A DNA stretch of 64,000 nt, taken from the NCBI RefSeq assembly GCF_030052815.1, contig NC_079499.1, positions 69,951,760 to 70,015,759 of the forward strand, in the 5' to 3' direction. The position numbers and the translations under genes are program-made. A model generated the notes under the pieces. That model saw only the letters and a list, made by a program, of their open reading frames with translations, did no database searches and was not told where the DNA came from. Positions 35,251-48,210 of the stretch are shown one piece after another (the stretch's first letter is position 1; each line of letters opens with the position of its first letter). This DNA comes from Hevea brasiliensis (Eukaryota; Streptophyta; Magnoliopsida; Malpighiales; Euphorbiaceae).

Positions 35251-37513
35251 TGTAACACCCTCCCTGTAGCAACTCCATACATTCTACTATTCCGGTGACC
35301 AGTGTCGGTCTGGATAGTTAGAACGTCCGGAAAAATATTTAAACTAAAGTAAGGAACCATAATTAACTAAAATATTAATAAGAAAAATTTAGAAAAAATT
35401 TTAGAAATAAAATACAACCAAGTTAAATGAGCCGGTGCCCTAGCGATGGGTAACCTAGTGGGAAGTTGCGGTTCTCGCAACTAGGAGCCCTAGACCTAGG
35501 GGAAAATTCATAAAATAATTTTTGGGACTCCAGAGAAGGGTCATTGAGGTTCCTATGGCATTAGAATGCCAAGAAAATGCTTAGAAAAATTTTTCAATCA
35601 GTACAGACAATTTTAGTCTGTTAAGCCAAACAGAGGGCATTTTGGTCATTTTGCCTTCAGAGGTGATTTTTGGCCGACTTGTCCAGTTAAGTAAATAATT
35701 ATTATGACACAAAATGTGAATAAATATTATTAAAAATTGAATTGAAATTGAGTAGAAAAGAAAAAGAAAAAAAAAATGGAATAAATGGGAATTTTGATAT
35801 CATTATGATGTCATTAAAACCCTAATGACCAATCACATTGTGACACCTATCTATAAACCTAATTAAAAGAGTGAAATGGGCAGAAAAATTAACCAAAATT
35901 TATGTCTTCCCTTATCTCCAACCAGCGGAAACCATTCCCCAAACCCTTTCCACCATTAAAGCTCCCTTAAGCTTTATTTCCCACTTCAATTCACCTCAAA
36001 AACTTATCCTCGCTTCACTAAAAATTATATCCATACCAAGGAGAAGTGTTTGGCAGCCAAGAAAAAGTAAGAAAGTAAAGAAAAATTAAAGTCTTGGTTG
36101 GCTTGGATTTGAGCTACAAGAGGTTAGTGCTTATTTATGCATATTTCTATCTTTATTCCATGTTAGGGACTTAAAATGAGTATGAACTTGTAAGTCAAAT
36201 GAAATAAAACTTATGTGTATGTACACCATGGAATTTGGCAGCCTTAAGGAAGGGATAATGTTGATGGTTTTGATGGATTTGAAATGGCTTAAAAATGGTG
36301 TTGATGTGTAGACATAAATTTGAAATGGATTAGTATGCCTAATTGACATGTGTTGTGTGAACCTTGAATTTGAGCTAGGGTTTGGATACAAAAACTTGGA
36401 TCTTGTTCATGTGTTGGTGAATGAAAGTTTAAATAGTCAATTAGTGACCATTTGGCTGTGTATGATGAAGAATTGAAGTGAGTTGTAGCTTGGGATTTGA
36501 GTTTGGCTAAGCTGCCTTGTGTGACCTGCAGGTCTGGATGTGAGTCCAGCCTGTTTGGGAAGCTATAACTTGGGTTGTGTAAGTTCAATTGGTGCAAAGC
36601 CAATTGGACATGAAACTAGACACATAGTGGCACAACTTTGGTGAAGAAACCCTGCCCAGAAAACCAAACCAAGTTGACATAAAAATTACCCTAATCCGGG
36701 TGACTTGCATTCTGCCTGGGCAAAATGACCAAATGAACAGTGTTTATTCATTTGGTCATAACTCAGTGTAGAAAGGTCCAATTGACCTGAACTTTTACCA
36801 GCAGAAAGCTTAGACATAGACTTACAACTTTCATAGAACACAAATCCAAATTCTGATCATAACCTAGTCATATTGCCAACCAAACTTAGGTTACTAAATC
36901 TGGCAGAATCAGTTTTGCCCAGAATTTTGGATTCTGTCCAATTCGGCCAGTTATGGTTTTTAGGCCATAACTTGAGCTACAAACCTCCAAATGGAGTAAT
37001 TCAAAAAAAGAAATATAACTAGACAAAATAAGCAACAACTTTCATGAAGACAACTTTGCCAAATTCCTACTGTACAAATGACCAATGGAATAGTAAAACA
37101 TAAGGCTTGAAATTTGAAAATTGTGAATAATTAAACTAAGCTTAGAAATGGTATTGGCAACCAATACCAACAACTTTAGAATGCAAAATGTGGTATGTTG
37201 AGAGTATTAGAACCAATGTACCTATTTTCTATGCAAAAGTCAACATTTTGGTTGACTAATGAAAAGAATAGTAACACCTAAACTTAAATTTCAATAATTG
37301 TAAAGTTTAAAAGTGTAACATGCCCTAGTACACCTAGCAAGATTGGTTTGGATAGGTTGGCATGCCAATAGGGTTCAGTTAGCAGTACTGCATATGGCTT
37401 TATGTCATTCTGTGATTTTATGGCTTTTAGCCATTCTAACATTATGTTGAGACTTGGCCTTGTGCCTAATGTTATTACAGCTTATTAGCTGTTCTATTGC
37501 ACACCGGGAGACA
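35251..37513 (+). repeat. GYP LTR, left part, cut by the COP2 LTR
   Basis: Begins TGTAACACCCTCCCTGTAGC and follows GYP1's LTR to CACACCGGGAGACA at 37513 (equivalent to about 8694 in the 5' LTR), where a copia LTR begins. Two CATAACT modules are present (about 36759 and 36965). Candidate left target copy CTTCC (35246-35250). The hairpin module and 3' third are missing from the window. Confidence 0.88.
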
Positions 37514-39607
37514 TGAAGGAACGGAAGCATGAAAAACACAAGTTTATACCATTGAATTCAAAAATTTTCACCTAGGGTCACATGCATCATGCAAGATTTA
37601 TTTTTATCTATTTGATTTTAATGATAAACAACATATTAAAACTCTTTTAACATGTTTTTGGATCTGTATTTGCCATTTAAGATTTTAAAATTAATCAGAT
37701 TAATTTTAGAACCCTAGATTAAATCAAGAACGATTATACAAACCTCTTGATGCACTGCAGCGTGCCTGCGCCTTTGAGATTCGTCTTCAGGACACCAGAT
37801 GTTGTCCCTCTTGCTTGTCTACACCAAGAACACCTATGGCAGCCCTTGAACAGCTTCTAAAGCCTTTTCTATTAATTAGAAATTCAAGTTCTGCCTTTTA
37901 AGAGATTAGAGATGTAAACAGGACACTAGAAACAATTTCTAGTGTTCTTAATTCAAGAGATTGATGGCTAATCTCTTTGAATTGATGAGAGATGAAGAAG
38001 AATAGAGGGAGGGCTGCAAAATGGCATGACCAAGGAGTGTGGCTGTTGGTTCTATTTTATTTTCTCATAACAACACTTAAATAGCTAGGTTAACACATTA
38101 AACCCTTGCCACATGTCACCCTTTGATTAGCTCTAGGCTTAAGTGACCCAATCACATTGTGCCAAGTGTCAAACCTATATGTAATCTTGATTTTAATCAT
38201 CTTACATGATTAAAAAACATTTGGCAAGCTTATGTGTTATGCCATGTGTCACCATCTCATGGTGCCCTGTGTCACACTACAAAATGACCAAAATGCCCCT
38301 GTGTCTTAATTTTGAGTTCTCAACACAAAATAATTATTTTTCTTCTTCTAATTAATTTATATCAAATATAAATTAATTAATTAATCTCTATTAATTAATT
38401 TCTCATTAATTAAATTCATATTTAAACACTTTAAATATAAATTTAACTTATATTATACATCCAATAATATAGATTTGGTTTCAAGTCATGCTAGGGACTT
38501 TGCAAACTAATTGCAAATCAAACCTATTTAATTAATCAATTAAACTCTTTAATTAATTAATTAAATCATATTTAATTAGGTGATAACTTGTGTATGTGTG
38601 TGACTTACTTGGCTCATCACTAATTGGCAATGAGACATGATATCAACTCTTAATATCATCAGAACTCTTTCTTACCATAAATGATTTCTCTAAATCATTT
38701 TATGAACCTCATAGACCATGGTTAACACCTAGCATAGCATGCCATGGCCACCCAATTAGTAATAAGGTTTACCTTAAATGAACCTATAATCATATGTTAC
38801 CATGCACTAGAATCTCTCTGTTACAAAATCCCAACTCAAGCTGGAGTCATGGTTTATGTCAAACTCCATTTGCTATGAATATTATGTTCTCTTTTAATTC
38901 CAGTTCTTGATTAAAAAGATTTTCTCATCTGAATAAATCTATCTGTCCTGGCCAGGAACTTGAAACATTAAGAACAATTAAATGAACATAGGATTTTATC
39001 TCTATTTACTTAGAGGAACAGATTCCATCTTGATCAACACCTACCTCCATATATAACTAGTAGGAGCCAATACATGCCCATATACCCATACACAGTACAA
39101 GTATGAAAGCAGTATCAAACTCAAACTACCTATATACAAGATAACTGTGCTATCTCAGGTCTAAAGATTATATGCACTGATATGATTTATGACAAAACAT
39201 TGACAAGAGTAAACTCCATGTGCTTGTCACAAGTGTCACTGGTTCGGCCTACTTATCATGTATAAGTGCCTATCATGTTTGTTATATGGCATGAGACTCA
39301 CCATTCCATCTTATTTATATCTCATATAAATAACTTGGGAACAAACATGAATACAATCTTTCTGGATAAGTCATGTCCTTATTATGAAGTATCCTTGATT
39401 ATGAACCTATTTATGAAACTTCGTGCTAGAAATATTGTCACTCATATTCTTAACAACTTAAGAATAATATTTCTAACAAAATATCAATGGACCTTTTCTA
39501 TTACACATAAATATATTATGTAAACGGAAAAATGGAAATGCCTTTTATTAATAAAAATATGTACAAGATACATACTAAATGATATGCTCTAGGGCATACT
39601 ACTAACA
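37514..39607 (-). repeat. COP2 3' LTR
   Basis: Plus-strand ends TGAAGGAACGGAAGC...CATACTACTAACA, so TG...CA on both strands. Contains AT-rich tracts of TTAATTAA repeats (38360-38410, 38520-38575). The open frame at 39266-39523 runs antisense to the element and recurs in sister LTRs only because the LTRs are similar. Confidence 0.92.
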
Positions 39608-39620
39608 ATCTCCCACTAGC
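39608..39620 (-). promoter_or_regulatory. COP2 polypurine tract
   Basis: Minus strand GCTAGTGGGAGAT directly before the LTR. Confidence 0.85.
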
Positions 39621-39621
39621 A

Positions 39622-42564
39622 CTAGAGCCATTCATTACAATATCTTAGACCTATCTTCTCAAGATTTCGGTCTAACTGAGTCTGTGGCATAGGCTTAGTG
39701 AATGGATCAGTTGGATTTTCAGCTGATGCTATTTTCTGCATGGCTACGTCGCCTCGCCCAACTATTTCTCTGATAATGTGGTAGCGCCTTTCTATGTATT
39801 TGGATTTCTGGTGAGACCTTGGTTCCTTAGCCTGTATGACTGTTCCATTATTGTCACAAAGGCGTGGAACCGCGACTCAATGGAAGGAACTCTGTAAGTT
39901 CTCACACGAACTTCTTTATCCAAACGACTTCCTTTGCAAAGATTCGATGCAAAGAATATACTCGACCTCTGTAGTGGAATCTGCGATCGTGCTCGCTTTG
40001 GAACTCTTCCAACCGATCGCACCTCCATTACAAATGAACACATATCCAGAGGTAGACTTTCTATCATCGATATCTGATTGGAAATCAGAATCAGTATAAC
40101 CATCCAATTGCAAGTCTCCACCTCCATAAATCAAGAATAAATCCTTAGTTCTTCTCAAGTACTTAAGAATATTGTTGTGACTATCCATGTTCCAAACACG
40201 ATTGGATTGATACCGCTAGTCAAACTAACAAAGATATGCGATATCCGCCTAGTACACAACATTGCATACATTAAACTTCCAATAGCCAAGCATATGGAAT
40301 CTGGCCATCTTATCTCTTTCTTCAGGTGTCTTTGGAGACATCTCTTTAGAAAGATGGATACCATGTCTCACTGGTAACAATCCTCTCTTGGAATCAAGCA
40401 TGTTAAATCTCTTTAACACCTTTTCCAAGTATAGACTTTAGGATAAACCAATTATTCTTTTCGCTCTATCTCTATAGATGCGAATTCCAAGAATATAGGT
40501 TGCCTCCCCTAAGTCTTTCATGGAGAATGTATTTGACAACCATACCTTTATAGTCGTCAACATACCTGTGTCATTACCCATCAACAGTATGTCATCCACA
40601 TATAAAACAAGGAAAGTGATAGCACTGTCACTAACCTTCTTATATACACATGGCTCATCCTCATTTTTGATAAAACCAAAGGATTTAATTGCTTCATCAA
40701 AACGGATGTTCCAACTCCTCGAAGCTTGTTTCAACCCATAAATGGATCGCTTTAGCTTGCATACCTTGGAACCATCTTGGGATTCAAATCCCCTAGGTTG
40801 TTCCATGAAAAATGTTTTCTTCAATGTATCCATTGAGAAAAGCTATTTTGACATCCATCTGCCAAATCTCATAATCATAGTATGCAGCTATTGCTAATAA
40901 AATCCTAATTGATTTAAGCATGGCAACAGGCGATAAAGTCTCCTCATAGTCGATTCCTTGCCTTTGGCGAAACCCTTTCGCTACTAGCCTTGCCTTATAG
41001 GTCTCTACCTTTCCATCAGAACCAATTTTCTTCTTGAAAACCCATTTGTTCCCTATAGGTATAATACCTTCAGGTGGGTCAACAAGATCCCAAACTTGAT
41101 TCTTATACATGGAATCAATCTCGGATTTCATAGCATCAATCCATTTTGAAGAGTCTATATCTGATATAGCTTCTTCATAGGTAAGTGGATCATCTCCATG
41201 ATCTTCTTCTTCATGAGTAGACAACTCCTATTCTTCTTCATGAAGAAAACCATATCTCATTGGTGGGTGAGATACCCTGGTTGTTCTACGAGGAACAATT
41301 GTAGATGTTTCAACAACGGGTATTGGTTGACTAGATGGATCTATATCCATCTGATCTGTTGGTTGGTCAGAATTCTCCAATTCTAACTCTATTTGCCTTC
41401 CTTTGCCTCCTTCTTGAACAAACTGTTGTTCAAGAAATGTGGCATCTCTACTTATCACAACCTTTTGTGAATTAGGCAAATAAAAATAATATCCAAAACT
41501 ATCTTTTGGATATCCAACAAATCGACCTTTTTCTGATCTGGTCTCCAATTTATCAGTGTTGACTTTTGATATAAGCTGGACAACCCCAAATCTTAACATG
41601 CTTAAGACTTGGTTTTCTTCCATGCCATATCTCATAAGGTGTGGAAGAAACTGATTTTGATGGAATCCTATTTAGAATATACAAAGCTGATTCTAATGCA
41701 AATCCCCAAAAGAAGATTGGCATATCAGTATAGCTCATCATACTACATACCATATCCAATAGGGTACCATTTCTCCTTTCAAATACACCATTCAGCTGTG
41801 GCGTTCTTGGAGGAGGCAGCTGAGAAACAATGCCATGCTCTCTCAAGTATTCATCAAATTCAGTACTCAAATATTCACCTCCACGATCTGATCGAAGAGC
41901 TTTAATATTCTTTCCTGTTTGATTTTCTACTTCAGATTTAAATTCTTTGAACTTTTCAAAAGATTCATGTTTGTATTTCATCAAATACAAATACCCAAAC
42001 CTTGATTTATCATCAGTAAAGGTAATAAAATAATGAAAACCCCCTCTAGCCATTTCTTTAAATGGACCACATACATCACTATGTATTAGCTTCAAAATAT
42101 TTTCAGCTCTTAGCCCTTGTCCAACAAAGGGTGATCTAGTCATTTTACCCTGAAGGCAAGATTCACAAGTTGGAGTAGGCTCAGAGCCCAATGAGGATAG
42201 AATCCCCATTTTCTCCAATTTTGCAATCTTATCTTCTGCAATATGACATAATCTTAAGTGCCAAATATATTTTGAACTTGAGTTGGTTTTCACCATGGCA
42301 TTGCATTCTTTTAGATCACTTGCATTCAATTTGTGTTTGTCATTATTATCCAAATAATAAAGACCATCATTCATATAACCCGAACCAACATATTTATTTC
42401 CAAAATAAATATTGCAAACATCATCGATGTTGAAATTCATAGCCATTTCTAGTCAAACTAGATATAGAAATGATGTTCTTAAAAGCATCAGGTACATATA
42501 AAACATTATCCAAACACAAAACATGTCCAAACATGTAAAAAGATTTAGATCCTATGGCTAAAGC
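39622..42564 (-). pseudogene. COP2 pol: integrase, RT, RNase H (broken)
   Basis: From 42564 on the minus strand: end of protease region, GLYYLDNNDKHKLNASDLKE, integrase zinc site (WHLRLCHIAED...CESCLQGK), LIHSDVCGPF, FITFTDDKSRFGYLYL, LRSDRGGEYLS, PPPRTPQLNGVFERRNGTL (DDE site present), then RT with WQMDVKIAFLNG, SIYGLKQASRSW and YVDDILLMGND, then RNase H. Open stretches are long (297, 135, 143 and 131 codons). Defects: frameshift near 41569, a 1-bp A insertion near 40808 (five A for four), a stop before MRYGF near 41228, and many small changes at 39830-40340 that destroy RNase H; most sit at CTG/CAG sites. Confidence 0.92.
42560..42564. repeat. Target-site duplication AAAGC of COP3
   Basis: Second copy at 52076-52080, immediately after the right LTR. 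Confidence 0.95.
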
Positions 42565-44646
42565 TGAAGGAACGGAAGCGTGAAAAACACAAGTTTATAC
42601 CATTGAATTCAAAAATTTTCACCTAGGGTCACATGCATCATGCAAGATTTATTTTTATCTATTTGATTTCAATGATAAACAACATATTAAAACTCTTTTA
42701 ATATGTTTTTGGATCTGTATTTTCCATTTAAGATTTTAAAATTAATCAGATTAATTTTAGAACCCTAGATTAAATCAAGAACGATGACACTAACCTCTTG
42801 ATGCACTGCAGCGTGTCTGCGCCTTTGAGATTCGTCTTCAGGACACCAGATGTTGTCCCTCTAGCTTGTCCACACCAAGAACACCTATGGCAGCCCTTGA
42901 ATAGCTTCTAAAGCTTTTTCTATTAATTAGAAAATCAAGTTCTGCCTTTTAAGAGATTAAAGATGTAAACAGAACACTAGAAACAATTTCTAGTGTTCTT
43001 AATTCAAGAGATTGATGGCTAATCTCTTTGAATTGATAAGAGATGAAGAAGAAGAGAAGAAAACCCTCAAAGTGGCGTGACAAAGGAGTGTGGCTGCTGG
43101 TTGTGTTTTATTTTCTCATAACAACACTTAAATAGCTAGGTTAACACATTAAACCCTTGCCACATGTCACCCTTTGATTAGCTCTAGGTTTAAGTGACCC
43201 AATCGCATTGTGCCAAGTGTCAAACCTATATTTAATCTTGATTTTAATCATCTTACATGATTAAAAAACATTTAGCAAGCTTATGTGTTATGCCATGTGT
43301 CACACTACAAAATGACCAAAATGCCCCTGTGTCTTAATTTTGAGTTCTTAACCCAAAATAATTATGTTCTTCTTCTAATTAATTTATATCAAATATAAAT
43401 TAATTAATTAGTCTCTATTAATTAATTTCTCATTAATTAAATTCATATTTAAATACTTTAAATATAAATTTAATTTATACTACACATCCAATAATCTAGA
43501 TTTGGTTTCAAGTCATGCTAGGGACTTTGCAATCTAATTGCAAACCAAACCTATTTAATTAATCAATTAAACTCTTTAATTAATTAATTAAATCATATTT
43601 AAATAGGTGATAACTTGTGTATGTGTGTGACTTACTAGGCTCATCACTAATTGGCAATGAGACATGATATCAACTCTTAATATCATCAGAACTCTTTCTT
43701 ACCATAAATGATTTCTCTAAATTATTTTATGAACCTCATAGACCATGGTTAACACCTAGCATAGCATGCCATGGCCACCCAATTAGTAATAAGGTTTACC
43801 TTAAATGAACCTATAATCATATGTTACCATGCACTAGAATCTCTCTGTTACAAAATCCCAACTCAAGCTGGAGTCATGGTTTATGTCAAACTCCATTTGC
43901 TATGAATATTATGTTCTCTTTTAATTCCAGTTCTTGATTAAAAAGATTTTCTCATCAGAAACTCTTTTATGAATAAATCTATCTGTCCTGGCCAGGAACT
44001 TGAAACATCAAGAACAATTAAATGAACATAGGATTTTATCTCTATTTACTTAGAGGAACAGATTCCATCTTGATCAACACCTACCTCCATATATAACTAG
44101 TAGGAGCCAACACATGCCCATATACCCATACACAGTACAAGTATGAAAGTAGTATCAAACTCAAACTACCTATATACAAGATAACTGTGCTATCTCAGGT
44201 CTAAAGATTATATGCACTGATATGATTTATGACAAAACATTGACAAGAGTAATCTCCATGTGCTTGTCATAAGTGTCACTAGTTCGGCCTACTTATCATG
44301 TATAAGTGCCTATCATGTTTGTTATATGGCATGAGACTCACCATTCCATCTTATTTATATCTCATATAAATAACTTGGGAACAAACATGAATACAATCTT
44401 TCTGGATAAGTCATGTCCTTATTATGAAGTATCCTGGATTGTGAACCTATTTATGATACTTTGTGCTAGAAATATTGTCACTCATATTCTTAACAACCTA
44501 AGAATAATATTTCTAACAAAATATCAATGGACCTTTTCTATTACACATAAATATATTATGTAAACGGAAAAGTGGAAATGCCTTTTATTAATAAAATATG
44601 TACAAGATACATACTAAATGATATGCTCTAAGGCATACTACTAACA
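42565..44646 (-). repeat. COP3 3' LTR
   Basis: Plus-strand ends TGAAGGAACGG...ACTACTAACA; nearly identical to 49996-52075. Confidence 0.93.
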
Positions 44647-44659
44647 ATCTCCCACTAGC
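44647..44659 (-). promoter_or_regulatory. COP3 polypurine tract
   Basis: Minus strand GCTAGTGGGAGAT next to the LTR start. Confidence 0.85.
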
Positions 44660-44660
44660 A

Positions 44661-47600
44661 CTAGAGCCATTCATTACAATACCTTAGACTCATCTTCTCA
44701 AGATGTCAGTCTAACTGAGCTTGTGACAAAGGCTTAGTGAATGGATCAGCTGAATTTTTCAGCTGAAGTTATTTTTCTGCATGACTATATCGCCTTGCCC
44801 AACTATATCTCTGATAATGTGATAGTGCCTTTCTATGTGTTTGGATTTTGGGTGAGACCTTAGTTCCTTAGCTTTGCATGATCGCTCCATTATTGTCACG
44901 ATGTAATGGGCTGGCGACTCAATGGAAGGAACTCTGTAAGTTACGCACAAACTTTTTATCCAAACATCTTCCTTTGCGACATCGATGCAAAGCAATATAC
45001 TCGACCTGCGTAGTGGAGTCTGCAGTCGTGCTCTGTTTGGAACTCTTTCAACTGACTGCACCTCCATTACAAATGAACACATATCCAGAGGTAGACTTTC
45101 TATCATCGATATCTGATTGGAAATCAGAGTCAGTATAACCATCCAATTGCAAGTCTTCTACCTCCATAAATCAAGAATAAATCTTTAGTTCTTCTCAAGT
45201 ACTTAAGGATATTCTTGTGACTATCGATGTTCCAAACCTGGATTGGATTGATACCTGCTAGTCAAACTAACAGCATATGCGATATCCGGCCTAGTACACA
45301 ACATTGCATACATTAAACTTCCAATAGCCGAAGCATATGGAATCCTGGCCATCTCTTTCTTCAGGTGTCTTTGGAGACATCTCTTTAGAAAGATGGATAC
45401 CATGTCTCACTGGTAACAATCCTCTCTTGGAATCAAGCATGTTAAACCTCTTTAACACCTTTTCCAAGTATAGACTTTGGGATAAACCAATTATTCTTTT
45501 CGCTCTATCTCTATAGATGCGAATCCCAAGAATATAGGTTGCCTCCCCTAATTCTTTCATGGAGAATGTATTTGACAACCATACCTTTATAGTTGTCAAC
45601 ATACCTGTGTCATTACCCATCAACAGTATGTCATCCACTTATATGACAAGGAAAGTGATAGCACTGTCACTAACCTTCTTATATACACATGGCTCATCCT
45701 CATTTTTGATAAAACCAAAGGATTTAATGGCTTCATCAAAACGGATGTTCCAACTCCTCGAAGCTTATTTCAACCCATAAATGGATCACTTTAGCTTGCA
45801 TACATTGGAACCATCTTGGGATTCAAATCCCTTAGGTTGTTCCATGTAAATGTTTTCTTCAATGTATCCATTGAGAAAAGTTGTTTTGACATCCATCTGC
45901 CAAATCTCATAATCATAGTACGCAGCTATTGCTAATAAAATCCTAATTGATTTAAGCATGGCAACAAAGTAGAAAGTCTCCTCATAGTCGATTCCTTGCC
46001 TTTGGCGAAACCCTTTCGCTACTAGCCTTGCCTTATAGGTCTCTACCTTTCCATCAGAACCAATTTTCTTCTTGAAAACCCATTTGTTCCCCATAGGTAC
46101 AATACCTTCAGGTGGGTTAACAAGATCCCAAACTTGATTCTTATACATGGAATCAATCTCGGATTTCATAGCATCAATCCATTTTGAAGAGTCTATATTT
46201 GATATAGCTTCTTCATAGGTAAGTGGATCATCCCCATGATCTACTTCTTCATGAGTAGACAACTCTTGTTCTTCTTCATGAAGAAAACCATATCTCACTG
46301 GTGGGTGAGATACCCTGGTTGTTCTACGAGGAACAGCTGTAGATGTTTCATTAACGGGTATTGGTTGACTAGATGGATCTATATCCATTTGATCTGTTGG
46401 TTGGTCAGAATTCTCCAATTCTAACTCTATTTGCCTTCCTTTGCCTCCTTCTTGAACAAATTGTTGTTCAAGAAATGTGGCATCTCTACTTATCACAACC
46501 TTTTGTGAAGTAGGCAAATAAAAATAATATCCAAAACTATCTTTTGGATATCCAACAAATCGACCCTTTTCTGATCTGGCCTCCAATTTATCAGTGTTCA
46601 GCTTTTTGATATAAGCTGGACAACCCCAAATCTTAACATGCTTAAGACTTGGTTTTCTTCCATGCCATATCTCATAAGGTGTGGAAGAAACTGATTTTGA
46701 TGGAATCCTATTTAGAATATACAAAGCTGATTCTAATGCAAATCCCCAAAAGAAGATTGGCATATCAGTATAGCTCATCATACTACATACCATATCCAAT
46801 AGGGTACAATTTCTCCTTTCAAATACACCATTCAGCTGTGGCGTTCTTGGAGGAGTCAGCTGAGAAACAATGCCATGCTCTCTCAAGTATTCATCAAATT
46901 CAGTACTCAAATATTCACCTCCATGATCTGATCGAAGAGCTTTAATATTCTTTCCTGTTTGATTTTCTACTTCAGATTTAAATTCTTTAAACTTTTCAAG
47001 GATTCATGTTTGTATTTCATCAAATACAAATACCCAAATCTTGATTTATCATCAGTAAAGGCAATAAAATAATGAAAGCCCCCTCTAGCCATTTCTTTAA
47101 ATGGACCACATACATCACTATGTATTAGCTCCAAAATATTTTCAAATTTCTTAGCCCTTGTCCAACAAAGGGTGATCTAGTCATTTTTCCTCAAGGCAAG
47201 ATTCACAAGTTGGAGTAGGCTCAGAGCCCAATGAGGATAAAATCCCCATTTTCTCCGCTTTGCAATCCTATCTTCTCGCAACATGACATAACCTTAAGTG
47301 CCAAATATATTTTGAACTTGAGTTGGTTTTCACCATGGCATTGCATTCATTTAGATTGCTATACCGCCGTTGGAAACACTTTCTTCGGCAATGGAAACAC
47401 TTTCCTGTTGGTAATGGAAACACTTTCTGTTGGCGGTGGAGACACTTTCCTTTGCCTTTATCGCCTTTAGTCTTCCTTTCTGCTTAGCTATTTTCTTGGA
47501 AGGACTGTGAATCGAGGTTTCTTTTTCTTATTGCCCTTCTTCTTGTTGGACTTTCCACAGTAAGAAGATGCAACCAAAGCTACCTCTTTTCCTTTATTGC

Positions 47601-48210
47601 TCGGCATATTCTTTTGGGCAATAACCAGATGTTGAGTAAACTACTAAGGTGCATTCCTGTTTAGTCATATGGAAATTTGTCACAAAATTCCCAAAAGACT
47701 CAGGAAGGGACTGAAGGATCAAATTCGTCTGTAGTTGGAAATCCATGTTGAAGTCAAGATGTTCCAACTGCTCAATTAGCCGAATCATCTTGTGGACATG
47801 ATCCCCAACATTCTGTCTCTCAGACATCCTCATACGGAATAGCTGTCTAGATATCTCATACCTAGCATTCCTGCTGTGCTCACCATACAACTCTTGTTGG
47901 TGAAGGAGGATCTCACTCGCACTCTGCATGTTCTCATGTTGCTTCTGTAACTCATTACTCATGGAAGCAAGCATGTAACACTTAGCTCTCATATCATGCT
48001 CTTTCCACTTGTCCAAAGTTTCATGTTCCTCTTGTGTGGCCTCTGGAGGTAAGGGATCAGGAACATTTGAATCTAGAACATATCCTATATGTTCAAGGTT
48101 CAGGACAAGTTTCAAATTTCTTAGCCAATCGCATGATTAGGTCCTGTCAACCTATTGTGATCAAGTATGCTTGCAAGGATATTGGATGGTGGTGGTTGTT
48201 TTGTGCTCAT
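44661..48210 (-). pseudogene. COP3 gag-pol with internal deletion
   Basis: ATG at 48210 (MSTKQ... homologue; the LTG-SD stretch near 48130 is damaged). Gag runs to about 47460: LNLEHIGYVLDSN, DKWKEHDMRAKCYMLASMSN, ARYEISRQLF, HLDFNMDFQLQTNL. At 47370-47456 the zinc-knuckle DNA is repeated about four times and is directly followed by integrase sequence, so protease and the integrase start are gone. The 374-codon open frame at 45786-46910 covers the integrase C-terminus and RT start (QLNGVFERRNCTL, YEIWHGRKPS, WQMDVKTTFLNG). YVDD reads as VDDILLMGND near 45638 after a stop. RNase H (44760-45300) is scrambled by small indels. Total is about 440 bp shorter than COP4's coding region. Confidence 0.9.
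47370..47456. repeat. About four tandem copies of a 22-23 bp zinc-knuckle segment
   Basis: TGGAAACACTTTC recurs at 47371, 47392, 47415 and (TGGAGACACTTTCC) 47437. Other COP copies have it once (52340, 60225), where it encodes the KGKCF(H/Q)C start of the zinc knuckle. It lies at the deletion joint between integrase and gag. Confidence 0.85.

Noticed and set aside
35251..37513. Second solo LTR
   Set aside because: It lacks its 3' third in this window and no right duplication is visible, so solo status cannot be claimed.
39266..39523. 85-codon plus-strand open frame recurring at 44306, 51735 and 56659
   Set aside because: It is antisense inside the COP LTR, recurs only because the LTRs are recent copies, and varies at the amino-acid level. 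No start context, domain or composition supports a gene.
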